In this document: positions 11,151 through 23,589 of the stretch, in pieces | How positions within the stretch are numbered: the stretch's first letter is position 1 | How the letters are laid out: every line of letters starts with the position of its first letter | Made by a program: the position numbers and the translations under genes | Origin: Tolypeutes matacus | Lineage: Eukaryota > Chordata > Mammalia > Cingulata > Chlamyphoridae | DNA: 64,000 nucleotides | Assembly: GCA_026826555.1 (NCBI GenBank) | Contig: JAKSZT010037198.1 | Location: 8,230,381-8,294,380, forward strand | Direction: 5' to 3' | Notes under the pieces: model-generated | What the model was told of the DNA's origin: nothing | The model's database searches: none | Seen by the model: the letters and a program-made list of their open reading frames with translations, nothing else

Positions 11151-12330
11151 ACCCAGTTTGACAGCCATGGGACTATTTACCATCCTTTCTCTCACATACA
11201 GGGGCAATCCTTGGTCCTTGTCTTCTACTTCACTGAGGCCATCAGATGTGCTCCCATCTTGTGCTCCTAAACATGTACCTACATCTACAACTTTCCTTCT
11301 ATCTTTTCCTCTGGTTTCAGAAAAATGAGGAATTCCTCCTCTTGTTCCAAGCTACCCACTTTCTGTCCTAGATGACCCTTTCCCTTGATTTCAAGGTGAC
11401 CTTTCTCTTCCGTCATTTCCTCTGTTTCTTGTATCCTCATTGCTGACTTTGTACTGGTCCCTTCTTGCAGTGAATATGTATGTGCATGGATACTCTATCC
11501 TTTAAAAAAATCCTCTTTTCGCCCCTGGATTTCCTTTTAATTTCATTGCTTCCTATTTTATCTAAGTGTTTTGAAAAAGTAATTTTGCTATCTCCATTTC
11601 CACGACTCCAAATCTCTCCACAACGCACTGTGTCCTGACTGCCACCCTTACCACTCTAGTGAGAAGTGTCCCTAAGGTCCAATGTCTCCTTTTTTTTTTT
11701 TTTTCTTTTCATTTTTTTTTCTTTTTTAAAAGATACTTAGATTACATAAATGTTATAGAGAATATATAGGGGATTCCCATATGCCCAGCTCCCCACACCT
11801 CCCACATTAGCAACATCTTTCATCAGTGTGGTACATTCATTGCAGTTGATGAACACATTTTGGAACATTGCCACTAAGCATGGATTATAGTTTACATTGT
11901 AGTTTACACTCTCCCACTCAGTTCTGTAGATTATGGCAAGACTTAATGGCCTGTATCTGTTGCTGTAATGTCATTCAGGATGATTCCCAAGTCCCGAAAA
12001 TGCTCCTGTATTATACCTGTTTTTTCCTTTCTCTACACTCAGAACCTGCAGTGGCCACTGCCTCCACATCAATGATATTTCTTCCATTGCTAGAATCACA
12101 ATAAGTCTATAGTAGAATACTGGTAAGTCTACTTTAGTCCATAGTTCATTCCCCAGTCCTGAGAATTCTGGGATGGTGATGCCCACTCCACCTTTAGTTG
12201 AAGGGGGCCAATGTCTCCTTAATTGCCAAATTGAATGGACTATTTTACTGGACTTCTCGGTTGTATTTACTTGTTTTTTTAAACTCTATGCTCTTGGGTA
12301 GAATGAAATTTTACTCTCTCTCTCTTTTTA
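11150..12330 (+). mobile_element. L2 LINE ORF2 (reverse transcriptase) relic, split by a retroposon
   Basis: A plus-strand L2 open-frame relic. When 11,678 is joined to 12,221, the sequence reads through a stretch equivalent to the L2 reverse-transcriptase segment just before its LLDLSAAFDTVDH motif: here the surviving residues include NGLF-like and LLDFSVVF. It has stop codons and frameshifts. The retroposon at 11,692-12,207 interrupts it. Confidence 0.7.
11692..12207 (-). mobile_element. Xenarthran retroposon tail (copy A), 13-bp TSD
   Basis: A minus-strand retroposon whose 3' end is the poly-T run at 11,690-11,705. Body blocks include AGATACTTAGATTACATAAA, GGGGATTCCCATATGCCC, GGAACATTGCCACTAAGCAT and TGGGATGGTGATGCCCACTC. 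A perfect 13-bp duplication, CCAATGTCTCCTT, lies at 11,679-11,691 and 12,208-12,220, the signature of L1-type target-primed insertion. Copies with the same blocks are at 29,503, 36,755 and 56,106. I infer an L1 3' UTR, but no ORF2 is attached in this window. Confidence 0.85.
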
Positions 12331-12906
12331 ACCCTCTATTGATCATATATTGTAACTTTATTCAATTAACCTTTTACTTAACTTTAGATTAGTAGAGAAA
12401 GTATCCTCTAACACCTGTTTACCTGTTCTCTTTTTAACAAGCCGAATGTTCATTTAAATCTGTGCACTAAAAAACCTGAATTCAGAGTATCCAATTTACA
12501 GGACAGAAATATATAGTACTATGCTTTAAAAATACCGCAAACATTAGAAATCTGTAAATGAGAATTGGGTTTGAGCCCTAGAGGTGGAAAATGTGATTAA
12601 AGAGAATATGAGAGCTTTCAAGATTTTTTTTTCTGGGTACAAGTTAAAAAAAAAAAAGATAAACCTTATTTGCTTTTTTCTCTACCAGATAAAAAGGTAA
12701 TGCAAAAGCTGAGAAATACAAAGTTGCTTTAGGCATTTAAATAGATTTTTGGCATGAAGTATAGTAATCCTTATTTAAGTCAGCAAAGAAATGTAGAGGC
12801 ACGGCGTTAAGGATATATTCTTTATACATGTAATTTCATTGCCATCTTGGATAGAACCAAGAGCATTAAATGTGATCATATTTTTCTTTCCATCAATAGC
12901 ATTACC
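12331..12906. other. Unique sequence
   Basis: AT-rich; no gene or repeat is recognised. Confidence 0.4.
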
Positions 12907-12992
12907 TTTTTTTTTTTTTTTTGAGGTACCGGGGTACTGGGACCTTGTACATGGGAAGTCGGCGCTCAACCACTGAGCCACATCAGCTGCCC
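12907..12992 (-). mobile_element. tRNA-Ala-type SINE
   Basis: A minus-strand SINE with poly-T at 12,907-12,922, then GAGGTACCGGGGTACTGGGA and CCACTGAGCCACATCAGC. It lacks part of the B-box region. The end of the T-run is the 3' tail. Confidence 0.8.
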
Positions 12993-12998
12993 AGAATT

Positions 12999-13119
12999 GT
13001 TTTTTCCGTTTGTTTTCCTTGTTTTTTTTTTTTTTCTTTTTAGGAGGCCCAGGGAACCGAATCTGGGATCTCCCATGTGAGAAGCAGGCACTCAGCGACT
13101 TGAGTCATATCCGCTCCCC
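12999..13119 (-). mobile_element. tRNA-Ala-type SINE
   Basis: A second minus-strand SINE immediately to the right of the first, with a T-rich tail complement and AGGAGGCCCAGGGAACCGAA, ending in ATATCCGCTCCCC. The two form a tail-to-head pair. Confidence 0.8.
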
Positions 13120-14389
13120 AACATTATCTTCTTCCTAGAATTAACCTCTTAAAATTCTAGTCTAATTCAAATCACTTTTGGTCATTTTTTAAAAAGCCAA
13201 TGGTCATTTCACTTATTCAAATATTTTCAATATGTAGCTGCGTTATTTTCTAAAGTAATCTATCTAAATGGCTTGAAAAGAGGTCTGTGAAGTCTTATGC
13301 AGGATAAGGCAATAGTGTTTATATTTATTCTTTATTTTATCACAAGAGATTTCATTTCCTTTCACTTGCTCACATGAAATATATCTGGCTTATGCCTCCA
13401 TAAGCACGACTAGCCTTCTGCAGCTGAGGAGAGTGGCAGAGCTGCCTGACTAATAGCGGTTTCGTTTCTGATGCTCCGGGATCAAATTAAATAAGGCTTC
13501 TGTGTTGTCAAGATTTAGAATCTACTGATGCACCAACATTTATTCATCTGCTTTTTATTTAGCTCTGAAGGCTTGCAGGTCAGCTGCTTCTGATTGCTCT
13601 GGCCACCTTCCAGTCCTCGCCGAGGCCGAAGGAACAGGCACAGTTACAATTCCACCAGGTGGCAGTCTTTGACGGGTCCATCCTCTCATTTGCAATCACT
13701 GGTTGCTGTTCTCTCTCTCTCTCCTTCATGCAATTGGATTATATTTATTTTTGCTTTTTATTTCCAAGAAACATTTTATGTGTTTAGACCATATTTACTT
13801 TCTATTTTCTTATTGCCACAACCTTCTTTGCATCTCTGGAATAAAAAGGAGGATTTCTGAATGCTGTTCCAGAATAGGAGGGACTATTCCACTTAATAAA
13901 TGTACAAAGAAGACAGAAGAGGTGACGAAATAAAACAAACAAACAAACAAAAACATCGAACACAAAAGTCTCCACCGAAAACCATAAAATATATAAAATA
14001 ACCAGAGACCAAACGGGAGTGTAATCCATCCCACAGTCCCTAGGTCAAAAGTGATTGGTTAAACAGACAAAATCTGCTTCACTGGTCAAGAAGAGATTGT
14101 TCCCTGGTGGCTGGAACTCAGTTCAGACTGAGTTCTGAAAACCCTCATGTCCATTTTGCTTGTAACCTCAGAAGGAGTCTGACGTTTTCGGCCTTGCTGA
14201 CAGTTTTATCGATGGGGCATGGGGAAGAACAGAGCTCTGGTTTGCATTTCCGGAACTGGATTGCTTTTGCATGACTAACAGCAGAAGAGAGTTGCATAAA
14301 TCAGTAAACATGATTTTATTAAACCGCAAGGCCGGATGCAGGTGAGACGGGAGCTGACGAGCCAAATATATTGTTTTGCTCAATCCTCA
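13120..14389. other. Unique sequence, possible conserved noncoding DNA
   Basis: No recognised repeat for about 1.27 kb. Around 13,370-13,620 the composition is balanced, with few CpG-decay features and stretches such as TTAAATAAGGCTTCTGTG that look like ordinary conserved noncoding DNA. An (AAAC)n run lies near 13,934-13,951. Open frames up to 88 codons (13,594-13,860) show no family features. Conservation cannot be tested here. Confidence 0.35.
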
Positions 14390-14520
14390 TAACTTTACTT
14401 TGAATTATAGATGAAGAAACTAAGAATATGAAAGCCAGTAGCTTGCCCAGGCTTTGTAACCTGTCATCAGAGGCAAGACTGTCCAACCCAGATCTGTTTT
14501 GTGCCAACACCCACGAGGCT
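14390..14520 (-). mobile_element. MIR SINE
   Basis: The minus-strand MIR pattern: ATAGATGAAGAAACTAAGAA, then AGTAGCTTGCCCAGGC, then AACCCAGATCTG. Confidence 0.7.
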
Positions 14521-14689
14521 ATCTAGGTTGCGTGGAATTTAATTGTTCAGGCTTTTTCTTCCCCCAGTGCCTTTCCTTGCCTTCCACTATCCCGTTCTCC
14601 ACATTTCCCATCTCATTTCCTTATTCTTGAATCTAGTTTCTCATCCCTCAGATCTTTGCTAGATTTTCATTTCACCATTGCTACAGCCC

Positions 14690-15175
14690 TGGGTATTGCT
14701 AATCTCAATGTTGTTTTAATTTTCCTTCCTTTGGTTATTAGTGAGGTGACTATTTTTAAAAAGACATACATTACTTCTTTTGTGAGTAGCTTGCTCATGT
14801 CCTCTACCTATTTATTTTCCCATTGGGAAGTCCTCTTTTCATTATTAATTTCTGTAACTTTTTAATAGATTCAGTATTAAGTATATTACCTCTGTCATAT
14901 ATGTTTCAAGTATATTTATAAACATTTTTCATTTTGTTTGTCATCTTTTTTCCATATAGAAGATTCACATTTTCATAAATTTGTATCTGTTATTTCTGCT
15001 GTCACTCCTGGCTTTGCTGTCCTAACACACGTTATAAAAAATATTTTCTTATAGTTTCTGCTAGGGATTTTATGGCTCCATTGTTTACTTTCAAATCTTT
15101 AATCCAATTGCTTTTTTTGTAATGATATAGGGTAGAAATTTAGCTTCATTTGGAGAATAATCCATTCTTTGAAAT
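14690..15175 (-). mobile_element. Old L1 (L1M-type) ORF2 fragment
   Basis: Minus-strand relic of the ORF2 3' region: TTATTAGTGAGGTGACTATT, then GCTCATGTCCTCTACC, CCATTGGGAAGTCC and TAATAGATTCAGTATTAAG follow the order seen in old L1 families. It is heavily diverged. Confidence 0.65.
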
Positions 15176-15214
15176 AATAAAAATCAACTGTATTAAATTT
15201 CAGGCAAATAGTAA

Positions 15215-15370
15215 ACTTATCCTATGAGATAGGTACTATTTTTATTCCCATTTTTCAGAGGAAGAAATTGAATCACGAAAAAGCTTGGAAAGTTTAAATA
15301 ACTTGCCAAAGGCTAAGCACTAATACTTGTCTCCTAGAATCATGCAAGTCAGTAACTTTCAGCAGGTCAT
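15215..15370 (-). mobile_element. MIR SINE
   Basis: Minus-strand MIR: GATAGGTACTATTTTTATTC, then CCCATTTTTCAGAGGAAGAA, then ATAACTTGCCAAAGG. The head end is lost. Confidence 0.8.
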
Positions 15371-17224
15371 CTGAATTAAGAGATGGGCGGGAAGGTGGGG
15401 AGAGGTTGTGAAGTGCTGGCCTGTGGAGCTGCTCTGCCAGGAGCTATGCCTCTAGCTGCCTTCTCTCCAAGGATGATGGGTGTAGATTGATCTGACTTTC
15501 CTGCTCTAGCTCTTCCTTGTGACAAATGGCTTAAATTTTCCAGTGTTTGGGATGCAGTGTGTTGCTTTGGAGCCTGCCCAAGCTCACGCTCCTAAACTAA
15601 TCTCATATGTTTCAGGCTCATTAGCTCTATACTCTAATGAGTTAAGTTCATTTGAGTTACATTTGTTAATTTACTCTGCTAGGGAATTGCTCACATTCTG
15701 TGTGTAGTTATACCCCAGTGGCTTGAGAGAATGATCGTTGTTTATTATCTGAGAGTCATTTTACAAAGGGGAAAGACATGACAATCAATTTTACCCATTA
15801 TACTGGAATTCAGCTTTCTACGCTTGACCTCCTGCATCCAGAAGCAACTTTTGTATAAAATCAAACCATCAAAGTAGAAGAGAAAATCTAGCACACTGAG
15901 GAGAACTGGTATTAAGATATGAATGTTATAACATATAAATTATGAAATAATTGTTTTGTTCAAAAGCAAAACAGAAGTCAACATCTCTTGATTTTCAAAC
16001 AGAATTATCCTTTCATGTTTTGCAGGATGCAAATTGTGCTAGTATTTTAATTTTTCGAAAAGATGCTGAAATGCATATAAAGTAAAAGAACATTTCAAGA
16101 CCTCTTTAAGAGAGCATGTGTTTGCTGAGGGTGAGGACAGAAAGTGGCTTGGTTTTTTTGTCTGAAGACCAATACCTAAATTGCATTTACAAATCTAGTG
16201 TCATATTGGATTCCAGTTCTACTTAGCTGACTCAGTGGGCAATATTGGGCATGGACTGAGGCCACACAGACTCTGTTTTGAATTGGAGAATCTGGCAGTT
16301 GTCTTGTCCTACAGCTTTCAAAGAAGAGGTTTATTCTCTGTGCCTCGCTCCCCATTCCCCTCCCCTCCCCTTCCCCTCTGCCTCCCTCCTCCCCCTCACA
16401 CATGCAAACATACATACAACACCACCCCAGAGCAGAAGCCACAGAATGAGATGACAGGAGCCATTTCTGAGGTAACCATCTTGTGTGCTCTGCAGAAGAA
16501 ACCCCACACTGGAGAAAATCAAACCTCCTTTACTTTCAACAATGCTCAAGTCTGAAGAGGAATTTTTGAGAAAGAGAAAGAAATGCAGTTGCTAAAGACA
16601 CTCAAACTTGGACAGTTGTAGCCCCAAACTGGGAATGCTCTGTGAGTACTTGAAAAGCCTGAATATATCAAAGCTTCAATTCCTGGGTCTACTAGCATGG
16701 GAAATGAACCCAGAAATTTATAAGACCGGAGAAAGTTGCTGATTCAGGACAGAGAAATAAAGGAGGATCTGGACTAGACCAAGATGGAGCTTTTTCCATT
16801 ATATATATTCAGCTAAGGATTTTCTCCATTTTACCCCAAGTTACATATTATATGCAATTTATTGTGTAAATAATTCTGTTTAAGTTAGCTTCAATAAATG
16901 ATCAAATTTAATCCATTGCAGGGGGTCACTTGTTCTACCTTGTACTTTATCTTGTGATTATACAATTCTCAGTAGAATAACTTCTTTATGTATTGTTGAA
17001 GAGAAATGGCTAAACTGGGTTGAATCCCACTGACAATTCAAGATTCTCGGGGGCAGAGCAGGTCAGTAGCATCTACCAGAGAATGGTATCTATTTAAGGC
17101 CCACCGCTTAGTGGACATGCTGCACAGTTTCATTTGCCATTTTCCCATTGACTGAAATACTAGGAATCAAATGGTGGTTATATTCACATTTGGGTTAATT
17201 CCAAAGGAAAAAGAATCATATAGC
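15371..17224. other. Unique sequence
   Basis: About 1.85 kb without a recognised repeat. It includes a C-rich, purine-poor run at 16,345-16,400. A plus-strand open frame of 106 codons at 16,235-16,555 spans that run and owes part of its length to it; I recognise no domain in it. An AATAAA hexamer within TTCAATAAATGA near 16,892 could be a polyadenylation signal but nothing upstream supports an exon. Confidence 0.4.
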
Positions 17225-17410
17225 ATTACAAGCAGTGAAGGAGACTTTATATCTCATCTCTAGCCAAACCCTCAAATCTTAAGGAATTTGAATTTGGGGC
17301 GGTAAATGACTTGTTCAAGGTCACCAAGGGAAGCAGCAGAGCCGGAATTCGAATGTAGATTTCCAGGCCCCACTCCTGGGCTCTAAAGCCCCTGCTTTGA
17401 TTTCACCAAA
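17225..17410 (-). mobile_element. MIR SINE
   Basis: A well-preserved minus-strand MIR: AAATGACTTGTTCAAGGTCA, CAGCAGAGCCGGAATTCGAA and CTCTAAAGCCCCTGCT in order. The left part (17,225-17,300) is more diverged. Confidence 0.85.
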
Positions 17411-18344
17411 TTTGCTTTTTCTGGCAAGAGAGAAAGCTTCTCAGTCTGTTTCTGGAATAAAAATTTCCCTGCCATTTGCAACACTCCAGAGAATAGAAAC
17501 ATACCAAAATCATTGTTTTATGTTAATACTTCCATTTCCAGCCATCTAGGCAATCAATCAGAACTTTTATCTTCTTGCCTGAAGAGACAAGGACATTTAA
17601 TTCACAACAATTTCCTTTCCCCTTTCTCTTAGCAACTCTACTAAATAAAACATGATGGATCACATGCTACATCTGCATACCGGTGAAAACAGGGCCTCTG
17701 CTCTGCTAGAACAGGGAGGCAGACTGCTCCTGCCTGTGCATGACAGAGGCTAAACAGAGGTTATGGCTGGGAAATGTTCATATTCTGCACCTGTGAACAT
17801 TTTCGGCCTAAAGAAAGTAATCCAATTAACAACTAGAGTGAAAACTGGAAGCTATGCTAAAAATTAATAAATAAATTCCAATCAACCAGGGGCAGAGGGA
17901 CACAACACTGCCAGATTAAGGCTAGTTTTTATTAACACTTGACTCTTAGAGAGCAGAGATAGTACATCATCTGGCCAAGTATTCATGTTTCTATATTGGT
18001 CCTTTGAGTTAATTTCCTCCTTCCCATGACAATTAAAATAGAGATTTTTTGCGGCTGTGCATTTAAAGAGACTATTCATCTTTCCTTTTCTTAAGAATGA
18101 GCAGGATGCTTTCATTTTGTACTTGCTTTAGAGCAGCAACTCAGCAAGCCTTGCCATCTTTTGTACATGGAACTATTGATTATACAATTAACTGGACCAT
18201 AAGACATAATCCAATCCAGCCACCTGATTTTGTGCAGACAGAGGTTTGCATTTCTACTTCTGCATTTTCTCCTACTGAGAATTTATTTTTTCCTTAAGAT
18301 CAAGAGTAAACAGTGAGGTAGTGACTTGAATGCATGCCTCCTTC
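17411..18344. other. Unique sequence
   Basis: No repeat or gene is recognised. Region 17,640-17,880 contains balanced-composition sequence of the type often conserved, which cannot be tested here. Confidence 0.4.
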
Positions 18345-18800
18345 CTCTTAGTGACAATGCTGGTTTCATTCATTCATGCATTCATTTACTTAGGGACTCC
18401 TGCTATGTGCTTGGAATGTAAAGATAAACAAGATGCAATAGCTGCCCACAAAATGTTTACAAATTGGTGAGGGATTATAGATAAATAAGAGTTAATAATA
18501 AAGTGGAATGAATATGAGAATCTACAGGAGCATAGAAGAGAGTTTCATAATCCAATCTGAGAAAGCAAAATCTAAACTGCAATCTGAAGGATGGAGAGGA
18601 GTTAGCTTAAAGAAGGATGGGAGGAAAAAGGCAGATGGAATAACCTGAAGTGAGAAAGCCTGGCTCATTCAAGGAAAAATGTGCCATTTATGCACAGGAT
18701 GGATGTATCACTGAGAATGGTGGGAGAAAAAGTTGGAGAAGGAAATTGTTTAGGGCCTCATAAACCATGCTAAGGAGCTTGACTTACTATTTATAACAAT
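18345..18800 (-). mobile_element. L2 LINE fragment
   Basis: Minus-strand L2: TTCATTCATTCATGCATTCA (complement of the ATGAATGA terminus), AAGATAAACAAGATGCAATA, then the region around AGGGCCTCATAAACCATGCT. It is 5' truncated and degraded. Confidence 0.8.
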
Positions 18801-20529
18801 GGCGAATGACAAAAATAAGTTTATATTATAAAACAATTACTCAGGCTGAGTGTGGATAATCAATTAGAGAAGATAAAAAGAAATGTAGAATAGGTACTAC
18901 CACCCCAAACCTACCACAGCCAGGGATCTCTACCTGCAAATTCTTTGGCCACAATTCAGAAGGGACCTTAACTTATTTAGGAAATGAACAAACATTGGAA
19001 ATTACACTGACTTGGTAACCAAATTTCCATTGTGTCCCCAAGTTACTTCTCTACTGCCCACCTTAGGACTCATTATTTTAAGTCTACTATTTGAAAAATA
19101 AATAATCTCCATCTGTCTTCACAAGTAATAAGAGGAAAATAGGAAGTAATCATGCAAGATTCACCGGCTCCTCACTGATCATGACAGGCCCACCATCTTA
19201 CTTAGTCTAGTTTAGCTTCACATTAGTAGACACCAATATAGCTCTCAAGGATAATCCTCATGTACATTATTCCAAGGGGTAGTCTGTTTAGCCTCTTTCA
19301 CTTTTCAATTGCAATGTGAGTTTGAATTTAGAGACCAAGGCAGGCTACTTCTAAAATCAAGAAAGGTTGGCTCACATACATTCCAGGAGGGGTGTAGAGA
19401 ACCACCTAACCAGGAGGGAGGTGATGGGAGGGGCTGGGGATGGTTTTTGGATGTCTCTCACATATGACCAGTTCCTTTTCTTTCATTTTGGGCCATTTTC
19501 TATATTGAACAGAAAGCATTAAAGCCTACCTTCCTACACAGGTATTCTTGTTGAACCTCGAGTTTACTCAACGCCTCATTACTCGCTATGAAATTATCTC
19601 ACAAAAAATTGACTTGGCCTTATATCAGCCTAGGTATCTGAAACTACCCCAGAACATGCCCTGTGGTTTTCAAGGCAACTTTTTAAAGGCAAGGCTCTCT
19701 TAGGGTCCCAAACCCATTTCCCCAGGTCTGATAACATTTGTTCAGTTAACATTTCCTGAATTGAATTAAATCAGTAAACTTTCAAAGAAACAAATGGCTC
19801 AGAATCTCTATACATGGTCTGTACCTTGCAAACAGTGTCCCAATGCTAAGGGTATAGTGTGGGGCATGCCTAGCCTTTGAGACCCAGAGATAGCATCACG
19901 GACTAGGATGAAGGCCCTGTCAGGGTGAAGGTGATGGATGGATTTGCACAAGGGAGGCTGCTATTCTAATAAGGTTTATCTGAGTTAGCCCAGAATAACC
20001 ATCTGCCTGTCACCACAGGAAGCGCAATTTGACATAAATGAAGACAAGGACAATGATCAAGTCTGAAAGAGAGTTAATTGAAAAGGAGTAGCTAGCTCTG
20101 ATTTGCGGATTGAGCTTCTCAGGAGGATTTGGAGAAGGCAGAGTGAATCGATTTTACATGCAGAGATTTCCTTTGAGAGACATAAACAGCATAACATTAC
20201 TGACCTCAAATCAGGAAAAGGCCAATATCACAGTGGTTCAAAGGGGGTTAGTTTTCAGGCGTCACATCTCTTAATTGCAGTGTTCATTAAAAAAGTGTCT
20301 TTCTTTCCTTTTAGAGCTTTTAAAAATATCCGGAAAGGGGAATGAAAAATTGGGGCAAGAAGTTTTTGACTCTTTTGTCTTTTGATAGAAAGATAAAGGA
20401 AATTGGTTAAGGACCCATTTTTCTGTTAATTCACTGGGACTCAATAATTAATAAGCGTCTGTTACAGAGCAGCCAGCATTGCTTTATGTCTTAATGATCA
20501 TGAATTCTTTATATTCTTTATCATGCTAT
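18801..20529. other. Unique sequence
   Basis: About 1.7 kb with no recognised repeat. The longest open frame is 80 codons (20,103-20,345) with no family features. Confidence 0.4.
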
Positions 20530-20790
20530 TTAGATCTCGGCTCAAATGCTATTTCTTCAGAGAAACATCTTGGACACCATCCGATCTATGTAATTCTCTA
20601 TCAATAATTACTCATATGCACATTTCTTTACTGTATTTAGTGGTACATGATATTATATACTTATTTGTCTGTTTATCTTCCTAACCTGGTTGACTGTGAC
20701 CTCCTTGAAGACAGGACATTGTTTAACTTACTACTGTATCTTCAGTCCCAGAATAGTGCTTGAAATTGTTAAAAGGAGTAGCTGAATTTC
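20530..20790 (+). mobile_element. L2 LINE 3' end
   Basis: Plus-strand L2: TCTCGGCTCAAATGCTATTT, then TGACCTCCTTGAAGACAGGA, then CTGTATCTTCAGTCCCAGAA. The final ATGAATGA terminus is lost. Confidence 0.75.
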
Positions 20791-21052
20791 CTGTGTAAAA
20801 ATTATCAAGTTTATTTCTATTAATAATAATTTTAAACTTTTAAAAATTGTTTGGAAAAACATCATATTATGGACTTCTTTATTCTTCTATGATGAAAACA
20901 AACAAAAACAAAGAGGGTAAAGTACCTTTGCAGTAAGCAACAAAAATGTTAGTTTTACTGGGGGAAAACCTACCAAAAATTAATGACAGAGAAAATTTAA
21001 AAAATGCCATGTACGTGACAGGCCTAATATATAAATATAATAAAAATAAGTT

Positions 21053-22085
21053 ACCAATTCTACACAGATTAACCCTCAGCTTTCCATTCTCCAGCCTCAT
21101 TTTTTTTTTTCTGGTGACCTATATTCAAATTACTAACTCCATGAGTTTACACAATATATTTAGTTCATAATAGTGCAATCATACAGTATTTGTCCTTTTG
21201 TGTCTGGCTTGCTTCAGTCAACATAATGTCCTCCAGGTTCCTCCTCCATGTCGTCATATACTTCATGACTTCATTTCTTCTTACAGCTGCATAATATTTC
21301 ATTGTATGTACACACCACAATTTGTTTATCCATTCATTAGTTGATGGACACCTGGGTTGTTTCGAACTTTTGGCAATTGTGAATAATGCTGCTATGAATG
21401 TGGGTGTGCAGATGTCTGTTTGTGTCTCTGCTCTTATTTCTTCTGGGTATATACCTAGTCATGGTATTGCCGGGTCACATGGCAAGTCTATATCAACTTC
21501 CTTAGGAACTGCCAAACAGTCATCAACAATGGCTGTACCATTCTATATTCCCACCAACAGTGAATAAGCATCTCTATCTCTCCACATCCTCTCCAACATT
21601 TACAGTTTTCTGACTTTTTAATAGTGGCCAGTCTAATAGATGTGAAATGATATCTCATTGTAGTTTTGATTTGCATTTGCCTAATCACTAGTGATGTTGA
21701 ACATTTTTACATGTGTTTCTTTGCCATTTGTATTTCTTCTTTGGACAGTTGTCTTTTCAAGCCTTTTGCCCATTTTAAAATCAGGTAGTTTGTCTTTTGT
21801 TGAGTTGTATGATCTCTTTGTATATCATGGATATTAAACCCTTATTGGATATGTGATTTCCAAATAGTTTCTCCCTTTGAGTTGGCTGCCTTTTCACCCT
21901 TTTGACAAAGTCCTTTGAGGTGCAAAAGTGTTTAATTTTGAGGAGGTCCCATTTATTTATTTTTTCTTTTTTTGCTCTTGATTTCGGTGTAAGGTTTAAG
22001 AAACTACTACCTATCACAAGATCTTGGAAGATGTTTTCCTACATTTTCTTCATGAGTTTTATGGTTGTCACTTTTATACATCTTT
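21053..22085 (-). mobile_element. Twin-primed L1: inverted 5' segment (ORF2 end)
   Basis: The inverted half of a single L1 insertion. On the minus strand it reads ORF2 C-terminal sequence toward the 3' UTR: blocks GGTGTCCATCAACTAATGAA, AATGAAATATTATGCAGCTG and ACTCATGGAGTTAGTAATTT. ORF2 is open only in pieces of 66-78 codons, so it is dead. The left edge coincides with an 11-bp duplication, AAAAATAAGTT (21,042-21,052), repeated at 22,565-22,575 beyond the sense half. Confidence 0.8.
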
Positions 22086-22564
22086 GGAAATGAATAGAAA
22101 TGGTGAAAGTATTTCATGGTGTTTGTAACTAGCAGAGCTATTATATGGGTATGACAGTGGTTGAAAGGGAAAGTCTAAGGTCATGTATATTACTAGAAGG
22201 GAAGCTAAAAACTGTAACATGGGACTGTATAAGATAGTAAAACCGTATGTAAAACACGAATATGGGTGATATTGCATATACAAAATTGTTTCTACAAAAT
22301 ATAAATACAAATATACTAGAGAGAAGGAAAAATAATACCAGCTATGTACGGAAGGGGAAGCATAGAGAAATTGAGAAGTGAGTTTTGTTTGTTTGTTTGT
22401 TTATTTTTTGTTTCTGCTTCTTCTTGTTGGAATAATGAAAGTTCTCTAAGAGTGATTGAAATGATGTGAATGCACAAATATGTGATTACACCGAATACCA
22501 TTGATAGTACACTTTGGATGGATTTATTCTTTATTAATATGTATCAATAAAATTGATTTGTTAA
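22086..22564 (+). mobile_element. Twin-primed L1: sense 3' segment (3' UTR)
   Basis: The sense half, 3' UTR only. It includes a T-rich tract with (TTTG) units at 22,384-22,405, then TGATGTGAATGCACAAATAT, ACCATTGATAGTACACTTTG and TATCAATAAAATTGATTTG, which I recognise as the end of a lineage-specific L1 3' UTR. An A-run follows, then the second copy of the 11-bp duplication (22,565-22,575). The orientation switches at about 22,085. Confidence 0.8.
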
Positions 22565-22694
22565 AAAAATAAGTTGGGTGGAGTAACTATGCAAGACTTG
22601 TAAATTTCATCATACACCTGGTATATATACATGATTCCTTTAGGGTGATTATTGTTATTCAACTTTGATGAATAAGCTGTTGAGACAAGATTGT

Positions 22695-23430
22695 ATATTT
22701 TAATTGAAATTTTTGTTGAAATAATTATATATTCACATGCAATTGTAAGAAATATATAAAAACAATCTTAGGTACTGTTTACCGTGTTTCCCCCAGAAAT
22801 AATATTTTATAAAACTATAGTACAATATCACAAACAAAATATTGACATTCATACAATCTATCAACCTTACAGAGATTTCTCCAGTTTCACTTGCACTCAT
22901 TTGTGTGTTTCTATATTTAGTTCTATACAATTTATTCCATGTGTAAGTTGGAGTGTCTGCCACTACACTCAAGATACTGAACAGTTCCATCATTACAAGG
23001 AGTCTTCTTGTTGCTCTTTTGTAACCTCATCCACCTCCCTTTCACCCTCCCTATTCCCTAATTCCTGACAACCACTAATTTGTTCTCCATTTCTATAATG
23101 TCATCATTTAAAAAATATTATATAAGTGGATTACAGTATGTAATCTTTTGGGCTTGGCTTTTTTCACTCAGCAAAATTCTCAGGAGATTCATTTAAGTTG
23201 TTGCATCTATCAATAGTTCATTCTTTTTTTTTTAACTTCTGGGTAGCATTTCATAGTATGTATGCACCACAATTTGTTTATCCTTCTACCTCTTGAAGGA
23301 TATCTGGGCTGTTTATAGTTTTGGCTACTATGAATATGCTGCTATGAACTTTCTTTATATGTTTTTGTATGAACATAAGTTTTCATTTCTCTTATATTCA
23401 CTTTTAAGAAAAGCACATTTAAAGGATGTT
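22695..23430 (-). mobile_element. L1M LINE: 3' UTR and ORF2 end
   Basis: Minus-strand L1: TTGTTGAAATAATTATATATTC (3' UTR edge, approximate), then CTGACAACCACTAATTTG, then ORF2 complement GGTAGCATTTCATAGTATG and AATATGCTGCTATGAAC. Many stops interrupt the frame. Confidence 0.8.
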
Positions 23431-23589
23431 AAGAGAATAGTAAACTTTTCTGCCAAAAATACATTGCAAAAATTGTAGTTGGAAAGGTTTATTGAGCTTC
23501 GGACATTTGTGGATGGACTGTATGGAACAAATTACATCATGTGCCTCCTGATGTGAAGCACTAAGTAGGACATAACAATACTTACATAG

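Noticed and set aside
16235..16555. A 106-codon plus-strand frame followed by an AATAAA near 16,892
   Set aside because: Part of the frame comes from a C-rich run (proline-rich by composition). No homology is recognised. The AATAAA alone does not define a transcript.
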